A stretch of 64,000 nt of DNA from an uncultured Clostridia bacterium (GCA_948468225.1 CAOKHH010000004.1:45411-109410); one strand, 5' to 3'; shown: positions 1 through 11,174, counted from the stretch's first letter. Translations and numbers: made by a program. Notes: generated from the sequence alone by a model not told the origin.

Positions 1-1
1 T

Positions 2-889
2 ATGAAAAAGAAATTTAAGCTTCGGTACATCTTTATCGCTTTGGGCATAATTGTGTCCATTGTGATCGGCATTGTTATGCGTAAGACCTTTGTAGGGAAA
101 TTTATCCTTATCGCTTTGAGCATTGCACCCATTGTAATCGGTATTATTATGCTGAAGATTAAAGGAAAAATTAAGCTTCGGTACATCTTCATCGCTTTGG
201 GAGTTATAATTGCGGGCTTTGTGATATACAACCTTACGCGTTGGTCATTTGAAGGGCAGATCAAAAACTTGCAAAAAACCTTTAACGCTGATATGGAGCA
301 GACGGTAAACTCTATCGTGGATGAGAGATTGGAAGAATTCTATTCTAACCAAAACATATCTCTCCCCAATAACTCTAATAGCGTTCCTGATACAAACGGT
401 AATTATACCAGCATCCCTGATGCAAGTGATAGCTTTACCGATGTATCTTGGCCCGAAGACTCTGCTTCGGAAAGTACCCCCTCTGCTGAGAGCAAAAAAA
501 TCGTTGCTACCATTTCAAACTCTGAAGCTACAAACTTACCTTATACGGAGCCTTGTAACCTCAATGTTTTTGAAAGCTACGATGAAGCTTTTAGCAATGC
601 TCTGGCATTAGATTCAGGCAGATATGTTAGACTCATTTTGAAGGCTAATGTTGAAGTTGAAAAAATCACATCCACTGTATCAGTGTTCAACCCTGATGCA
701 GAAGGGCTTGAAGAGTTCGATGATTTTGAGTTCAAGAGCCAAATGAGTTCAAGTAACGATTATCGCCTGACTTTCAAAATTCCAGATAATCCGTATGGCT
801 GGGGATATACTTCCGACCGTGCAAACTTCGTTGCTGTCTTTAAGATAGTAACAAATGAAGGCACATTTTACGTGTCTTGTGCATACTAA
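2..889 (+). CDS. Putative membrane-anchored protein, unknown function
   Basis: 295 residues if the ATG at position 2 is the start; the window edge hides any upstream sequence or ribosome site. The N-terminus has three hydrophobic stretches (about residues 8-28, 32-52 and 58-80). The first and third are a near-copy duplication: KLRYIFIALG occurs twice and the DNA is almost identical around positions 17-45 and 173-200. A Ser/Asn/Pro-rich linker follows (about 115-165), then a C-terminal domain ending FYVSCAY, probably outside the cell. I do not recognise the family. Base composition and codon use are richer in G+C than the neighbours, and CGG is used twice in frame as arginine (23-25, 179-181), unlike the native genes here. 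This suggests horizontal acquisition. A strong terminator follows directly. Confidence 0.6.
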   Translation: MKKKFKLRYIFIALGIIVSIVIGIVMRKTFVGKFILIALSIAPIVIGIIMLKIKGKIKLRYIFIALGVIIAGFVIYNLTRWSFEGQIKNLQKTFNADMEQTVNSIVDERLEEFYSNQNISLPNNSNSVPDTNGNYTSIPDASDSFTDVSWPEDSASESTPSAESKKIVATISNSEATNLPYTEPCNLNVFESYDEAFSNALALDSGRYVRLILKANVEVEKITSTVSVFNPDAEGLEEFDDFEFKSQMSSSNDYRLTFKIPDNPYGWGYTSDRANFVAVFKIVTNEGTFYVSCAY

Positions 890-896
890 CTTTTAA

Positions 897-921
897 GAGC
901 GCCGCAATGCGGCGCTCTTTT
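897..921 (+). terminator. Intrinsic terminator after the first gene
   Basis: A GC-rich stem GAGCGCCGC / GCGGCGCTC with an AAT loop followed by TTTTCTTTT. It lies 8 bases after the stop codon at 889 and separates this gene from the convergent adhesin gene. Confidence 0.85.
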
Positions 922-925
922 CTTT

Positions 926-3900
926 TTATTTTATTTTCCTTTTGTAATAAACTGTACCTGCCATAGATATACCTGTTAATATCATTATTGTTCCTAAAAC
1001 TATTGTATTTATTTCTGTTTCTCCTGTTTGTGGTAATCTATCTTGTGATGTTGATGGCTGTTGAACTAATATTTTTTCATTATATATTATTCCACCATTT
1101 TCAGCATAGGTTATTCTTCCTTCTTCATTTATTCTAAATGTTGCTAAACTTTCATTTAATCTATATCCCATTGGTGCTAATTCTTCTTTATATTGATATA
1201 TTTCTCCAACTTCTAGTTCAGTAAATATTGCCTCTCCCTCAGCATTTGTTATAACTTTTATATGTTCTCCGTTTCTTAGTACTGGATTTCCATCTTTGTC
1301 GTATAGTCCTATTACTGCTCCACTCAATAACTTTCTTGTTCCTTTTTCCATTTTGTATATTGATACATCTACTTTCATTTTTTCATTATAGATTATTTTA
1401 TTTGTACCTTCTTTGAAGTTTACTGTTCCATCGTTTTTTACCTCAAAGTAGTATTTGGTAGCATTTAGTACATATCCTGCTGGGGCTTCTATTTCTTGAT
1501 AATAGTATCTTCCCACTTCTAAATCTCTTACTGTTATTGTTCCATCTTCTCCTGTTGTTGCTTCTGTTACTTTATTTCCATTCGCATCAAATATTCCTAT
1601 TTTTGCTCCTGCCAATACCATTTCTGTTCCTGCTCTTTGCTTTGTTACTGTAAATGCTTCGTCTTCTTTCATAGTTACCCTATTGTTATATATTATTTTG
1701 TTACTTCCATTTGCTAAAGTTATTTCTCCATCATTTCCTATTGTGAAATAGTACTTTGTATCATTTAATACATATCCTGCTGGCGCCTCTATCTCTTTGT
1801 AATAATATTCACCTGGTTTTAAATCTGCAAATGTTACTGTTCCATCTTCTCTTGTTGTTGCTTCTGCTACTTTAGTTCCGTCTTCAACAAATATTCCTAT
1901 TTTTGCTCCTGATATAGATATATCTGTTCCTGTCTTTTTCTTTACTATTGTTAGCACTTCTTTTGTTGTTATTCTATCATTATATATTACTTTGTTACTC
2001 TCTTCATCAAAAGTTACTGTTCCATCATTTTCTACTGTAAAGTAATATTTTGTGTCATTTAGTATGTAGCCTGCTGGTGCTTCTATTTCTTTGTAATAGT
2101 ATCTTCCTACTTCTAATCCACTTACTCCTACTTGTCCTTGTTCATTTGTTTTTCCTTTGCCTATTTCGTTTCCTCTTTCGTCAAATATACCTATTGTTGA
2201 TCCTTTTAATACTGTTTCTGTTCCTGTTATTTTCTTTGTTATTGTAAATGCTTCGTCTTCTTTCATTGTTACTCTGTTGTTATATATTATTTTATTACTT
2301 CCATTTGCTAAAGTTACTTCTCCACTATTTTCTACCGTGAAATGATATTCTGTACTGTTCAATACATATCCTGCTGGCGCCTCTATCTCTTTGTAATAAT
2401 ATGAACCTGGCTCTAAATCTGAAAATGTTACTGTTCCATTTTCTCCTGTTGTTGCTTCTTTTACTTTAGTTCCGTCTTCAACAAATACTCCTATTTTTGC
2501 TCCTGATAATACTATTTCTGTTCCTGTTTTTTTCTTTGTTATTGTCAATACTTCTTTTGTTGTTACTCTATCATTATATATTACTTTGTTACTCTCTTCA
2601 TCGAAAGTTACTGTTCCATCGTTTTCTACTGTAAAGTAATATTTTATGTTGTTTAGTACATATCCTGCTGGGGCTTCTACTTCTTGATAATAGTATCTTC
2701 CTACTTCTAAATCTCTTACCGTTATCGTTCCATTTTCTCCTGTTATTGCTTCTGCTACTTTAGTTCCGTCTTCATCAAATATTCCTATTTTTGCTCCTTG
2801 TAGTACTGTTTCTGTTCCTTTTCTCTTCTTTGTTATTGTAAACGTTTCATCTTCTTTCATTGTTACTCTATCATTGTAAATCGTCTTTGTTGTTTCTTCA
2901 TCAAAAGTTACTGTTCCATCATTTTCTACTGTAAAATAGTATTTTGTATCGTTTAATACATATCCTAATGGGGCTTCTATTTCCTTATAATAATATCTTC
3001 CTACTTCTAAATCTCTTACTCCTACTTGTCCTTGTTCATTTGTTTTTCCTTTGCCTATTTCGTTTCCGCTTTCATCAAATACCCCTATTGTTGCACCTTG
3101 TAATACTATTTCTGTTCCTGTCTTTTTCTTTGTTATTGTAAATGCTTCTTCCTCTTTCATTGTTACCCTATTATTATATATTATTTTGTTACTTCCATTT
3201 GCTAAAGTTATTTCTCCACTATTTTCTACTGTGAAATGATATTCTGTATTGTTTAGTACATATCCTGCTGGGGCTTCTATTTCTTTGTAATAATAGTCAC
3301 CTGGCTCTAAATCTGCAAATGTTACTGTTCCATCTTCTCCTGTTGCTGCTTCTGCTACTTTAGTTCCGTCTTCACTAAATATTCCTATTTTTGCTCCTAA
3401 TATAGATATGTCTGTGCCTGTCTTCTTTTTTGTTATTGTTATGCTTCCCTTTATTTTTTCATTTACTACATTTATATTTATTGGATTTCCTGTAACTACA
3501 TCTACTACTCTTCCATCGGCTGTAAGTCTAAACTCATATTTTGAATCATCTTTTATATATGAATCTGGTGCTTCTGTTTCTTGTAATGTATATGTTCCTT
3601 CTTCTAAATCAAATATATAAAATATACCGCTATTATTACTTGAACCCTGAGCTACAACTGCGCCTGTTTCGTCCTTTACTACAAACTTTGCTCCACTTAA
3701 CGGATTTCCATTTTCATCTGTTTTATTAACCGAGATTCTTGAGTCATATGGTAAGTTTTCTACCAATACTCCATCTGGCCTAGGTAATTTCCCAAAATAT
3801 GCTAAGCTTCCTCCATTAGGCTCTATTGTCCAAATATTATCAAAATCCCAAACATCAGAGTATCCACTTCTATATAATAATTCTTGTATAGTTTTTGCTT

Positions 3901-6823
3901 CTCCTTGTCCTTCAGAAGTTGTTTCTTGACCTGTTGTTTTAGGGCTCCAGTATGAATTTGTAACCGTTGCTAATTTGTATGGTTTTGTAGCTCCATTCCA
4001 TTGATAACTACCTATATATCCTACTAACCCTCCTGTATTTTTTGTTCCTGAACCTTGCGTTTCTATTTTTCCTACTGCATATGTATTTATCACTCTCACT
4101 TCTGCATAAGAATTAGTACCAACAGACTGATAATAACCAGTTGCCTCTCCTATTAGCCCTCCTACATTTTGTGTTCCATTGGTTTTCGTTTTTACTCCTG
4201 TAAGTGAATATGCATTCTCTATTTCTGTATTAAATGGTGTACTAACTGAAGTACTACCTCCAAATGCCTTCCCTATTAAGCCTCCTGCATACACTGCTCC
4301 ACTATCTGACGTTGTTACTACATTTCCTGCTGAATAGCTTATAGTTACTTTACCACTCTCAAAAGACCCAATAAGCCCTCCTGCATATATTGCTTTATTT
4401 GTTGATGTTGCCTCTACAATTCCTGTTGCGTACGTATTGTTTACATTTATAAGATAACTACTACCATTATTATAATTTCTTGTTCCTGCTCCTTTTCCTA
4501 TCAATCCTCCTACACTTTGTATTCCATTTGAATTGCTAGTAACATTTCCTGTTGCATATGTATCTGTTATATTCATATTTCCATTTCCATTTTTGGTTTC
4601 ATTATATCCTGTGTATGCATATCCTATAAGCCCCCCTGCATTCACTTCTCCACTTTCCGAATTTATTTCTATATTTCCTGTTGCATTACTTTCAGTCGTT
4701 GTTGTTCTATATTCATAGCCTACTAGCCCTCCTGCATTTATTGCTCCTGTTGTTGAAGATGCTATTATCTCTGTATTACTACTAGATTTACTAATAATTC
4801 CATTGTTTGTATAACCTACTAATCCTCCTATATTGGTTAAATTTACTTCTGCAATCGCTTCTACTTTACTTTCTCCTACTACTAATACATTTTCTATTGT
4901 TCCATTATTTATATAGCCTGCTAATACTCCTATATTTCCTGCATATGTTGAAGATGAATTAGCATATGTATATGTACTTTTTACTTTTGCATTTTCTAAG
5001 GTTAAATTCTTTATTGTTCCTTTATCTATATATCCAAATAAACCTACATATTGTCCTTCTGATTCTATATTTAAATTTCTTATTGTAAAATTTGCTCCAT
5101 CAACTGTTCCCATAAATGGATATTCTGTATTTCCTATTGGCTCAAAATTTGCTATATTTCTAATTTCTATATCATTCCCTAATTTATAATAAGTTCCATT
5201 TACATCATATTTTATTGCTTGTAATTGTTCTTCTGTTTTTATTATATATGGAAATTCTTCTGTTCCTTTACCTTCATCATATACCTGATATTTATAATTC
5301 TCTTTATTTACCCCTTCTGGTTTTGCCATATCTTTAAAATATGGTAAACTTCCTGCATTTTCTTTTATTTCCCAAACACTTTCAAAATCCCAATTTTCAT
5401 ATAAAGCTTCATGTATCATATTATGTAACAATCTTGGTGTACCATCTGCACTTGTTCTTTGTTCTGTTATCTCTGGACTCCAATATGAATTTGTAGCCTT
5501 TCCTAATATAGATGGTTTAGTTCCTCCATTCCATGTATAGCTACCTATGTATCCTACTAATCCTCCTATATTTTTTGTTCCTGAACCCTGCGCTTCTACT
5601 TTTCCAACCGCATATGTGTTTATAATTTGTACTGCTGTACAAAGATTAGTACCAACAGACTCATAATAACCAGTTGCTTCTCCTATTAGTCCTCCTACAT
5701 TCTGTTTTCCGTTTGTTTTTGTTTTTACTTTTGCGAGTGAATATGCATTTTCTATTTTTGTACCAGCCGAATTACCATTTATATATGCTTTACCTATTAA
5801 CCCTCCTACATATATTGCTCCACTATCTGATGTTGTTACTACACTCCCTGTTGCATAACTTGTACTTAATGTTCCATTAGCAAAATCACCTATAAATCCT
5901 CCTACATATATTGCTCCGTTTGTCGAATTTGTTTCTACATTTCCAGTTGCATATGCATGATTCAAATTAATAAGATAGTTACTCTTCCTGCTCGAATTAT
6001 AATTTCCTAATCCTCTTCCAATTAATCCTCCTACATATTGCGTTCCAGTTGAATTACTATTAACATTTCCTGTTGCATATACATTACTTATATTCATATA
6101 TTCAGTTCCACTGCCTGCAATACCTGTACATACATATCCGATTAATCCTCCTGCATTTATAGGTCCATTTTGCGCTAATATATCTACGCTACTATTAGAA
6201 TCACTGATTGTTCCCTCATTTATATAGCCTATTAGTCCTCCTATATATTTTGTTTTTGTTCCATCTATTGCTTCTACTTTACCTTCTCCAGTTATTGATA
6301 TATTTTCTATTGTTGTATTAGTTGTATATCCTGCTAATGTTCCCACATATGTTGTATTAGTTGTATATATGCTTTTTACACTTGCATTTTCTATAGTTAA
6401 ATCCTTTACTGTTCCTCCATTTACATACCCAAATAATCCAACATATTGATTTTCAGATTCTATGTTTAAATTACTTATTTTATAATTATTTCCATCCAAT
6501 ATCCCCCTAAAAGACTCAGTAGATGAAGTTCCTATCACATCGAAATTTGTTACACCAGTTAAATATATATCACTCATCAATATATAGTTTCCTGTTAAAT
6601 TACTAGATATAATTGCCAATTCACTTGCATTAGTAATTGGTGTATACCCTTCTGGTACAGTTGTTTGATGTGTTCTAGTGTCGGTTTCTTCCATAGTTGC
6701 TAGAACTTCATTTCCTAAATTTGTTTCAAATACTAACGCCAATAATATGCTTCGTACAAGCATTATTGTTATAATTGCAATTATTGTTATTTTTTTCTTT
6801 CTTTGGTAATTTAAATTGTTCAT
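926..6823 (-). CDS. Giant LPXTG cell-wall adhesin with GLUG and SpaA/Cna_B-type repeats
   Basis: 1965 residues. The ATG at 6823 has AAAGGAG just upstream. An N-terminal basic stretch plus hydrophobic segment (about residues 10-33) is a signal peptide. Residues of about 60-1010 are two similar halves made of GLUG-like repeats (pattern xxVGGLIGxAxxG, with ATGNV units). Residues of about 1040-1900 are a string of SpaA/Cna_B-type prealbumin-like domains, recognisable by GAKIGIF, DLEPGxYYYKEIEAPAGYVLN and YNxRVT. Lys, Asn and Glu residues of the kind that form isopeptide bonds recur. The C-terminus has LPQTGE, a hydrophobic span and YYKRKIK, a classic sortase sorting signal. It is likely anchored to peptidoglycan by a sortase; a sortase gene lies at 59197-59985. 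The repeats are close copies at DNA level, so copy number may vary between strains. The binding target cannot be read from sequence. Confidence 0.9.
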   Translation of the reverse strand: MNNLNYQRKKKITIIAIITIMLVRSILLALVFETNLGNEVLATMEETDTRTHQTTVPEGYTPITNASELAIISSNLTGNYILMSDIYLTGVTNFDVIGTSSTESFRGILDGNNYKISNLNIESENQYVGLFGYVNGGTVKDLTIENASVKSIYTTNTTYVGTLAGYTTNTTIENISITGEGKVEAIDGTKTKYIGGLIGYINEGTISDSNSSVDILAQNGPINAGGLIGYVCTGIAGSGTEYMNISNVYATGNVNSNSTGTQYVGGLIGRGLGNYNSSRKSNYLINLNHAYATGNVETNSTNGAIYVGGFIGDFANGTLSTSYATGSVVTTSDSGAIYVGGLIGKAYINGNSAGTKIENAYSLAKVKTKTNGKQNVGGLIGEATGYYESVGTNLCTAVQIINTYAVGKVEAQGSGTKNIGGLVGYIGSYTWNGGTKPSILGKATNSYWSPEITEQRTSADGTPRLLHNMIHEALYENWDFESVWEIKENAGSLPYFKDMAKPEGVNKENYKYQVYDEGKGTEEFPYIIKTEEQLQAIKYDVNGTYYKLGNDIEIRNIANFEPIGNTEYPFMGTVDGANFTIRNLNIESEGQYVGLFGYIDKGTIKNLTLENAKVKSTYTYANSSSTYAGNIGVLAGYINNGTIENVLVVGESKVEAIAEVNLTNIGGLVGYTNNGIISKSSSNTEIIASSTTGAINAGGLVGYEYRTTTTESNATGNIEINSESGEVNAGGLIGYAYTGYNETKNGNGNMNITDTYATGNVTSNSNGIQSVGGLIGKGAGTRNYNNGSSYLINVNNTYATGIVEATSTNKAIYAGGLIGSFESGKVTISYSAGNVVTTSDSGAVYAGGLIGKAFGGSTSVSTPFNTEIENAYSLTGVKTKTNGTQNVGGLIGEATGYYQSVGTNSYAEVRVINTYAVGKIETQGSGTKNTGGLVGYIGSYQWNGATKPYKLATVTNSYWSPKTTGQETTSEGQGEAKTIQELLYRSGYSDVWDFDNIWTIEPNGGSLAYFGKLPRPDGVLVENLPYDSRISVNKTDENGNPLSGAKFVVKDETGAVVAQGSSNNSGIFYIFDLEEGTYTLQETEAPDSYIKDDSKYEFRLTADGRVVDVVTGNPININVVNEKIKGSITITKKKTGTDISILGAKIGIFSEDGTKVAEAATGEDGTVTFADLEPGDYYYKEIEAPAGYVLNNTEYHFTVENSGEITLANGSNKIIYNNRVTMKEEEAFTITKKKTGTEIVLQGATIGVFDESGNEIGKGKTNEQGQVGVRDLEVGRYYYKEIEAPLGYVLNDTKYYFTVENDGTVTFDEETTKTIYNDRVTMKEDETFTITKKRKGTETVLQGAKIGIFDEDGTKVAEAITGENGTITVRDLEVGRYYYQEVEAPAGYVLNNIKYYFTVENDGTVTFDEESNKVIYNDRVTTKEVLTITKKKTGTEIVLSGAKIGVFVEDGTKVKEATTGENGTVTFSDLEPGSYYYKEIEAPAGYVLNSTEYHFTVENSGEVTLANGSNKIIYNNRVTMKEDEAFTITKKITGTETVLKGSTIGIFDERGNEIGKGKTNEQGQVGVSGLEVGRYYYKEIEAPAGYILNDTKYYFTVENDGTVTFDEESNKVIYNDRITTKEVLTIVKKKTGTDISISGAKIGIFVEDGTKVAEATTREDGTVTFADLKPGEYYYKEIEAPAGYVLNDTKYYFTIGNDGEITLANGSNKIIYNNRVTMKEDEAFTVTKQRAGTEMVLAGAKIGIFDANGNKVTEATTGEDGTITVRDLEVGRYYYQEIEAPAGYVLNATKYYFEVKNDGTVNFKEGTNKIIYNEKMKVDVSIYKMEKGTRKLLSGAVIGLYDKDGNPVLRNGEHIKVITNAEGEAIFTELEVGEIYQYKEELAPMGYRLNESLATFRINEEGRITYAENGGIIYNEKILVQQPSTSQDRLPQTGETEINTIVLGTIMILTGISMAGTVYYKRKIK

Positions 6824-6837
6824 AGTAATCTCCTTTT

Positions 6838-6862
6838 CGGTGGACTTTAGCCCCGCCTCTAC
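6838..6862 (-). repeat. Palindromic GTAGRGGC-type repeat upstream of the adhesin
   Basis: Read on the minus strand this is GTAGAGGCGGGGCTAAAGTCC plus a few bases, a degenerate member of the GTAGGGGC palindrome family. It lies just before the Shine-Dalgarno of the adhesin gene, the usual position for this family. Confidence 0.55.
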
Positions 6863-7060
6863 AAATATAAAAATATATCTTCTATTTATTATTATATTTA
6901 TTTTTGTTTTATTTTAAAGTAGATGATTTTTGAAATTTTTTTCATAAAATCTCTAATTATTACGGATATTTTTGTTTTAGTTTGTCGTTTTTTTATATGA
7001 ATTTTGTGTTAATTTTATATTACTGTATATGTGTTTTTTATATGTTTTTCTTACGGAAAC

Positions 7061-7088
7061 AAAAAAATAGGAGCATAATTGCTCCTAT
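7061..7088 (-). terminator. Intrinsic terminator after gdpP
   Basis: Stem ATAGGAGCA / TGCTCCTAT with an ATTA loop, followed on the minus strand by a run of seven T. It lies just past the recoded stop codon of gdpP at 7101, which supports that downstream end. Confidence 0.85.
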
Positions 7089-7100
7089 CAACATTATAAT

Positions 7101-9105
7101 TTACCCTGCTATCTCACTAAAATATTCATTTATCCTTTTTATCAACTCATTTTTTGCCTCTTCCATTGTTATTCCTTCTAGTTGTGCTCCTGCAAGTGTT
7201 ATATGTCCTCCCCCTCCGAAGTTTTTCTAATATAACTTGTACATTTATATCTCCTATTGAACGCCCGCTTATACATATTTTTTCTCCGGTATTTCCTATT
7301 ACAAAAGATGCTGTTATATCACTTATTGTTAATAATTCATCAGCTGCCTTTGCACAAATTAAACTTGCATTTTTATCCTCTGTTTCATATTTAGATATTC
7401 CTATTGTTTCATTTATTATTTCTGCATTTTTTACTATATCTGCTATCAATTTATAATTTTCTAAACTACTTTGGAACCATTTTTTTACTTTTACAATATC
7501 TACTCCAAATTTTCTTAAATATGCCGCTGCTTCAAAAGTTCTAACACCTGTTTTAAAAGTAAAATTCTTTGTGTCCATCATTATTCCAGCATATAAACTT
7601 TCTGTCTCTATTTTATTTAGTTCTATTGCATTTTCAGAATATTGTAATATTTCTGTTACAAGTTCACATGCTGATGAAGCATACACTTCATGGAAAGTTA
7701 ATATTGAATTTTCTATAAAGTCTGTTGATCTTCTGTGGTGATCTATAACAACTATTTTTTCTGTTCTTTCTAATAACTCTGGTATTTCAACATAAGAAAT
7801 CTTATGTGTGTCCACTATTACCAATAAAGTTTCTGCTGTTATTTTGGCTAATGCTTGATTTTTATCTATTATTACATCTTTATATTCTTCTTCTTTTTCT
7901 ATTGCTTCTGAAAAATTCTCTAAATTTGCTCCTATTGAATTGTTTACAATATATACTTCCTTATCTAAAGACTTTGCTAATCTATATATTCCTAAACTTG
8001 CACCTACGCAATCCATATCTGGATTCATATGTCCCATTACCATAACATTATTTGATTCCCCAATCAATTTTTCCAATGCTGTTGATATTGTTCTAGCTTT
8101 TACTTTTGTTCTTTTCTCTACTTCTTGTGTTCTTCCGCCATAGAACATATATTTCCCGTTTTTCCTTACAACTGCTTGATCTCCGCCTCTTCCCAAAACA
8201 ATATCTATAGCTTCTCCAGCAGATTTGTATTTTTCATAATTAGATTCTCCATCTGTTGAAATTGCAATACTTAATGTTAAAGGTATATCTATATCAATGT
8301 CTATTTCTTTTACTGTATCTAATATACTAAATTTATTATTCTCTATTTCTTCCAAATATTTCTGCTCAAACATGTAAACGAATGTATCCCTATCTGTTTT
8401 TATCATTATTCCGCCAGTAGCTGTTGCCCAGTTATACATAGTTTTTTCTATTGTTGCTGTTAATTCTGGTTTTTCTTCATCTGATACTCTTTGTATTATC
8501 TCTTCGTAATTATCTATCATCAATATTCCAACACAACTTTTAGAATTGTTGTATGCTAATTCTAAATTAACATTTGAAGTAATGTCTAAGAAATATAAAG
8601 TCATCATATATTCTGTCTTTTCTTTACTTGATTTTGACTTTATATATTCGCCTATTATATGATACGTTTTTTCTCCTATTTTTAGTTGTTTATCTATAGA
8701 TTTGTCTTCCCCATTTTCTATACTCATCTTTACTTCTTTTGATATTTCATCTAAATAAGTATTTATTTCGGTGTTTTCAAATTCTGTATTGAAATTAGAA
8801 CTTTTCCAAATAACATTTCCATCTGTCTCTAATATAATTAGTGGAAATGGAGAATTTATTAAAGTATTTTTGGCAACTGTATCTACGTTTATTGTTAAAT
8901 CATGTATATGCTTTGATAATTCACCAATTCTTTTACTATTTATCCAAAAAGTATATATTAGCAATATTGTATATGCTATTACAGAAGGTAAAATTAAAGC
9001 TTCTTCATATAAGCATAGTATTACTAGTAACAAGCCTATAACTACTAAATATACCTTAGTTTTAGATTCTATTTTCTTAAACATTCTTTTGTTAGTTTTT
9101 GGCAT
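7101..9105 (-). CDS. gdpP: GdpP/YybT-type cyclic-di-AMP phosphodiesterase (CGG +1 recoded)
   Basis: Membrane DHH-DHHA1 phosphodiesterase that hydrolyses c-di-AMP. Two membrane spans (about residues 17-60) are followed by a PAS-like region, a degenerate GGDEF region (about 170-310), a DHH domain with GHMNPDMDCVG and DHHRRS, and a DHHA1 domain. The start is ATG at 9105 (MPKTNKRMF), preceded by TGGAGG; an in-frame ATG further upstream has no such site. The plain frame ends after VQVILEKL-RRGRT. The family has LGGGGH there. At 7216-7218 the codon is CGG; skipping its C gives EKLGGGGHITLAGAQLEG and an open frame to the stop at 7101, about 668 residues, normal for the family. The C-terminal 39 codons exist only in the recoded frame. 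Confidence 0.9.
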
Positions 9106-9207
9106 AAAAACCTCCATTTTTATCATAAGTATATCTATTTTACTATGATTTAGCGGGTTTGTCAAATAACTATGCATTATGCATACTTTTAATTTTTAAC
9201 TTATTTT

Positions 9208-9805
9208 TTATTTATTTAAGCTATTATTAAATTCTTCTATATCTTGCATAGTTTTTAAGTATGACCTTGCCTTACGAGGACTAATCGGAATATAATACCA
9301 CCTTTTATCTACTTTATAAATATACATATCCATGGCATCTATTTTTTCATCTTCTTTACCTTTAATAGTATATTTAACTCTAACTTCATATCCTTCTGAA
9401 ATCTCTAAACTTTCACCAAATATTTCTTTAATATATTTTTCTACATTTTTTAAATCACTTTCTTTTATTTCTTCTTTTTGAGTTATTTTATAATGAACTT
9501 TAATATTTTTGCCGTAGTCTAAACTCCATTTTTTCCAATTGTTTTTTCATATAATCATCATTTACGGTATAGCCATCTTTATATATAAACTCAGGTACAT
9601 CTTTTAAAAACATTTTAGAATCTGCTTTTTCAATTGCTTTAAAGTGATTGTGTATAGGCTTTTTGTACCCTCCAATATAATTTAAACAACTAATTATTAG
9701 TAATATTGCTATAATAAAAATGATAACACTGATTATTACAACTCTTTTAGTTTTTTTACTCTTTCTATTTAATCCTTCATCACATTGCTTAAAAACTTCA
9801 CTCAT
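9208..9805 (-). CDS. Small membrane protein, unknown function (CGG +1 recoded)
   Basis: About 198 residues. The ATG at 9805 (MSEVFKQ) has AAGGAGAG upstream. A charged N-terminus precedes one membrane span (about residues 26-48), then a probably extracytoplasmic C-terminal domain containing YEVRVKYTIKGK and KRWYYIPISP, typical of small DUF-type lipoprotein or anchored domains. I do not recognise a named family. In the plain frame the protein stops at RLRQKY. The in-frame codon there is CGG (9512-9514), and skipping its C gives RLGKNIKVHYKITQ and an open frame of 102 further codons to 9208. The continuation has the same AT-rich codon use as its neighbours, which supports it being real coding sequence. 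Confidence 0.7.
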
Positions 9806-9884
9806 AACATGACTCTCCTTATTCAAATATATTATCATTGATTGCATCAATAATAATATATTTGAGCTATTATGTCAAATTTAA

Positions 9885-11120
9885 TTACATATGAGAATAC
9901 ACACCAATCATATTAAAAAAGTAATCCTTTATATCTTTCTTTTTTACTTCTTCGCTACTAAGTATATCTACAGAGTATATTACTTTATTATTTACTAATA
10001 CATTTATACTACCCAATTTCGAATTTTCTAAAAGTGGAGCTTCCATATAATTTATTTCATTAACTTCTAATTTAATGTTTTGTTTGTCTTCCTTTTTTAT
10101 TGGATACATTGTATACTTTTGTTCTCCTAGCTTCGTTTGCACCTCGCTTTTTATCCCCTTATTTATATTTATTTTGTAAGTTGGTCTCCATTTCTCATAT
10201 TCTGCATTTATCATTTGAGATATATCTACTTGTTCAAAATTTTCATAAGTATATTCTATCAGTTTTATTGAATCTCTGGTTCTTATTTTCTTTGTGTCTG
10301 CCCCTAACACAACTGTTATTATATTAAAATTATTTCTTACAGTTGATGACACAAGGCATCTTCCAGCATTATTTGTAAAACCTGTTTTTACTCCATTAAC
10401 TCCTTGTAAATATCCTAATAATTCATTAGTATTACTTAAATCTTTAGATTTTCCATTTATTGTTACTGTATAATATTTTGTGTTTACCACTTTCGCAAAT
10501 ATAGGATTATTTAATGCGTAATCTGTAAGAATTGCTAGTTCATAAGCAGTAGTATGGTGTCCATCTTCATCTAGCCCATGTGGACTAGTAAACCTAGTAT
10601 TATTTAATCCTAGTTCTATAGCTTTTTTATTCATCATTTCTGCAAAACCTTCTACACTCCCACCAATTGTCTCTGCAATTTGAACTGCTGCATCATTTCC
10701 AGAACACAGCATTAGTCCATATAATAAATCGTTTAAAGTTATTTTATCTCCAGTTTTTAATCCTAATCTTGAGCCATCTGTATTTGCTGCATTTTGTGAT
10801 GCTTCAATAGTTCTAGATAAATCTGCATTTTCTATTAAAATTAAAGCTGTCATTATTTTTGTTGTACTTGCCATTGCTCGAACATCATTCTCATTTTTTC
10901 CATATATTATTGTCTTTGTTGCTCTGTCTAGCACAACAACAGCCCTAGAATATGTTTCAGGCTCTTTGCTTAAATCTGTTGAACTTTGAATTGCCTCTTC
11001 TTTCATTTGGTTAAAATATGCTAGTTCTTCTTTTGCTTCATTTTCATCAAAAGCATATACATTAAGACTACTCGTAGATAAAAGTACAAATAATATAAAT
11101 AAATATTTTATTTTTTTCAT
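9885..11120 (-). CDS. dacF: D-alanyl-D-alanine carboxypeptidase (penicillin-binding protein, S11 family)
   Basis: 411 residues, exported. A signal peptide (about 1-23, ending VYAFDE) precedes the S11 serine peptidase domain with the three expected motifs: STTK (about 85-88, nucleophile serine), SGN (about 142-144) and KTG (about 245-247). A C-terminal beta domain of the PBP5 type follows (about 305-395). It trims the terminal D-Ala of peptidoglycan pentapeptides. The symbol dacF is a best match among close S11 paralogues (dacA, dacB, dacF). It lies downstream of thrS in the same direction, but a hairpin terminator sits between them, so it probably has its own promoter. No CGG codon is present. 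Confidence 0.88.
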   Translation of the reverse strand: MKKIKYLFILFVLLSTSSLNVYAFDENEAKEELAYFNQMKEEAIQSSTDLSKEPETYSRAVVVLDRATKTIIYGKNENDVRAMASTTKIMTALILIENADLSRTIEASQNAANTDGSRLGLKTGDKITLNDLLYGLMLCSGNDAAVQIAETIGGSVEGFAEMMNKKAIELGLNNTRFTSPHGLDEDGHHTTAYELAILTDYALNNPIFAKVVNTKYYTVTINGKSKDLSNTNELLGYLQGVNGVKTGFTNNAGRCLVSSTVRNNFNIITVVLGADTKKIRTRDSIKLIEYTYENFEQVDISQMINAEYEKWRPTYKININKGIKSEVQTKLGEQKYTMYPIKKEDKQNIKLEVNEINYMEAPLLENSKLGSINVLVNNKVIYSVDILSSEEVKKKDIKDYFFNMIGVYSHM

Positions 11121-11123
11121 AAT

Positions 11124-11165
11124 AAAAAATCACCTTTTAAAATTATATTTAAAAAGGTGATTTTT
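11124..11165 (-). terminator. Intrinsic terminator after thrS
   Basis: AAAAATCACCTTTTT pairs with AAAAGGTGATTTTTT around an AT-rich loop. It sits between the thrS stop (11175) and the dacF start (11120). Confidence 0.75.
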
Positions 11166-11174
11166 ATTACAATG

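Noticed and set aside
926..6823. CRISPR-like or tandem repeat array
   Set aside because: The DNA repeats are protein repeats of Cna_B and GLUG domains in one open frame, without spacers.
9505..9540. A shift in the A-run before ATGGAG of the small membrane gene
   Set aside because: It would also join frames, but the CGG at 9512-9514 explains the break in the same way as eleven other sites.
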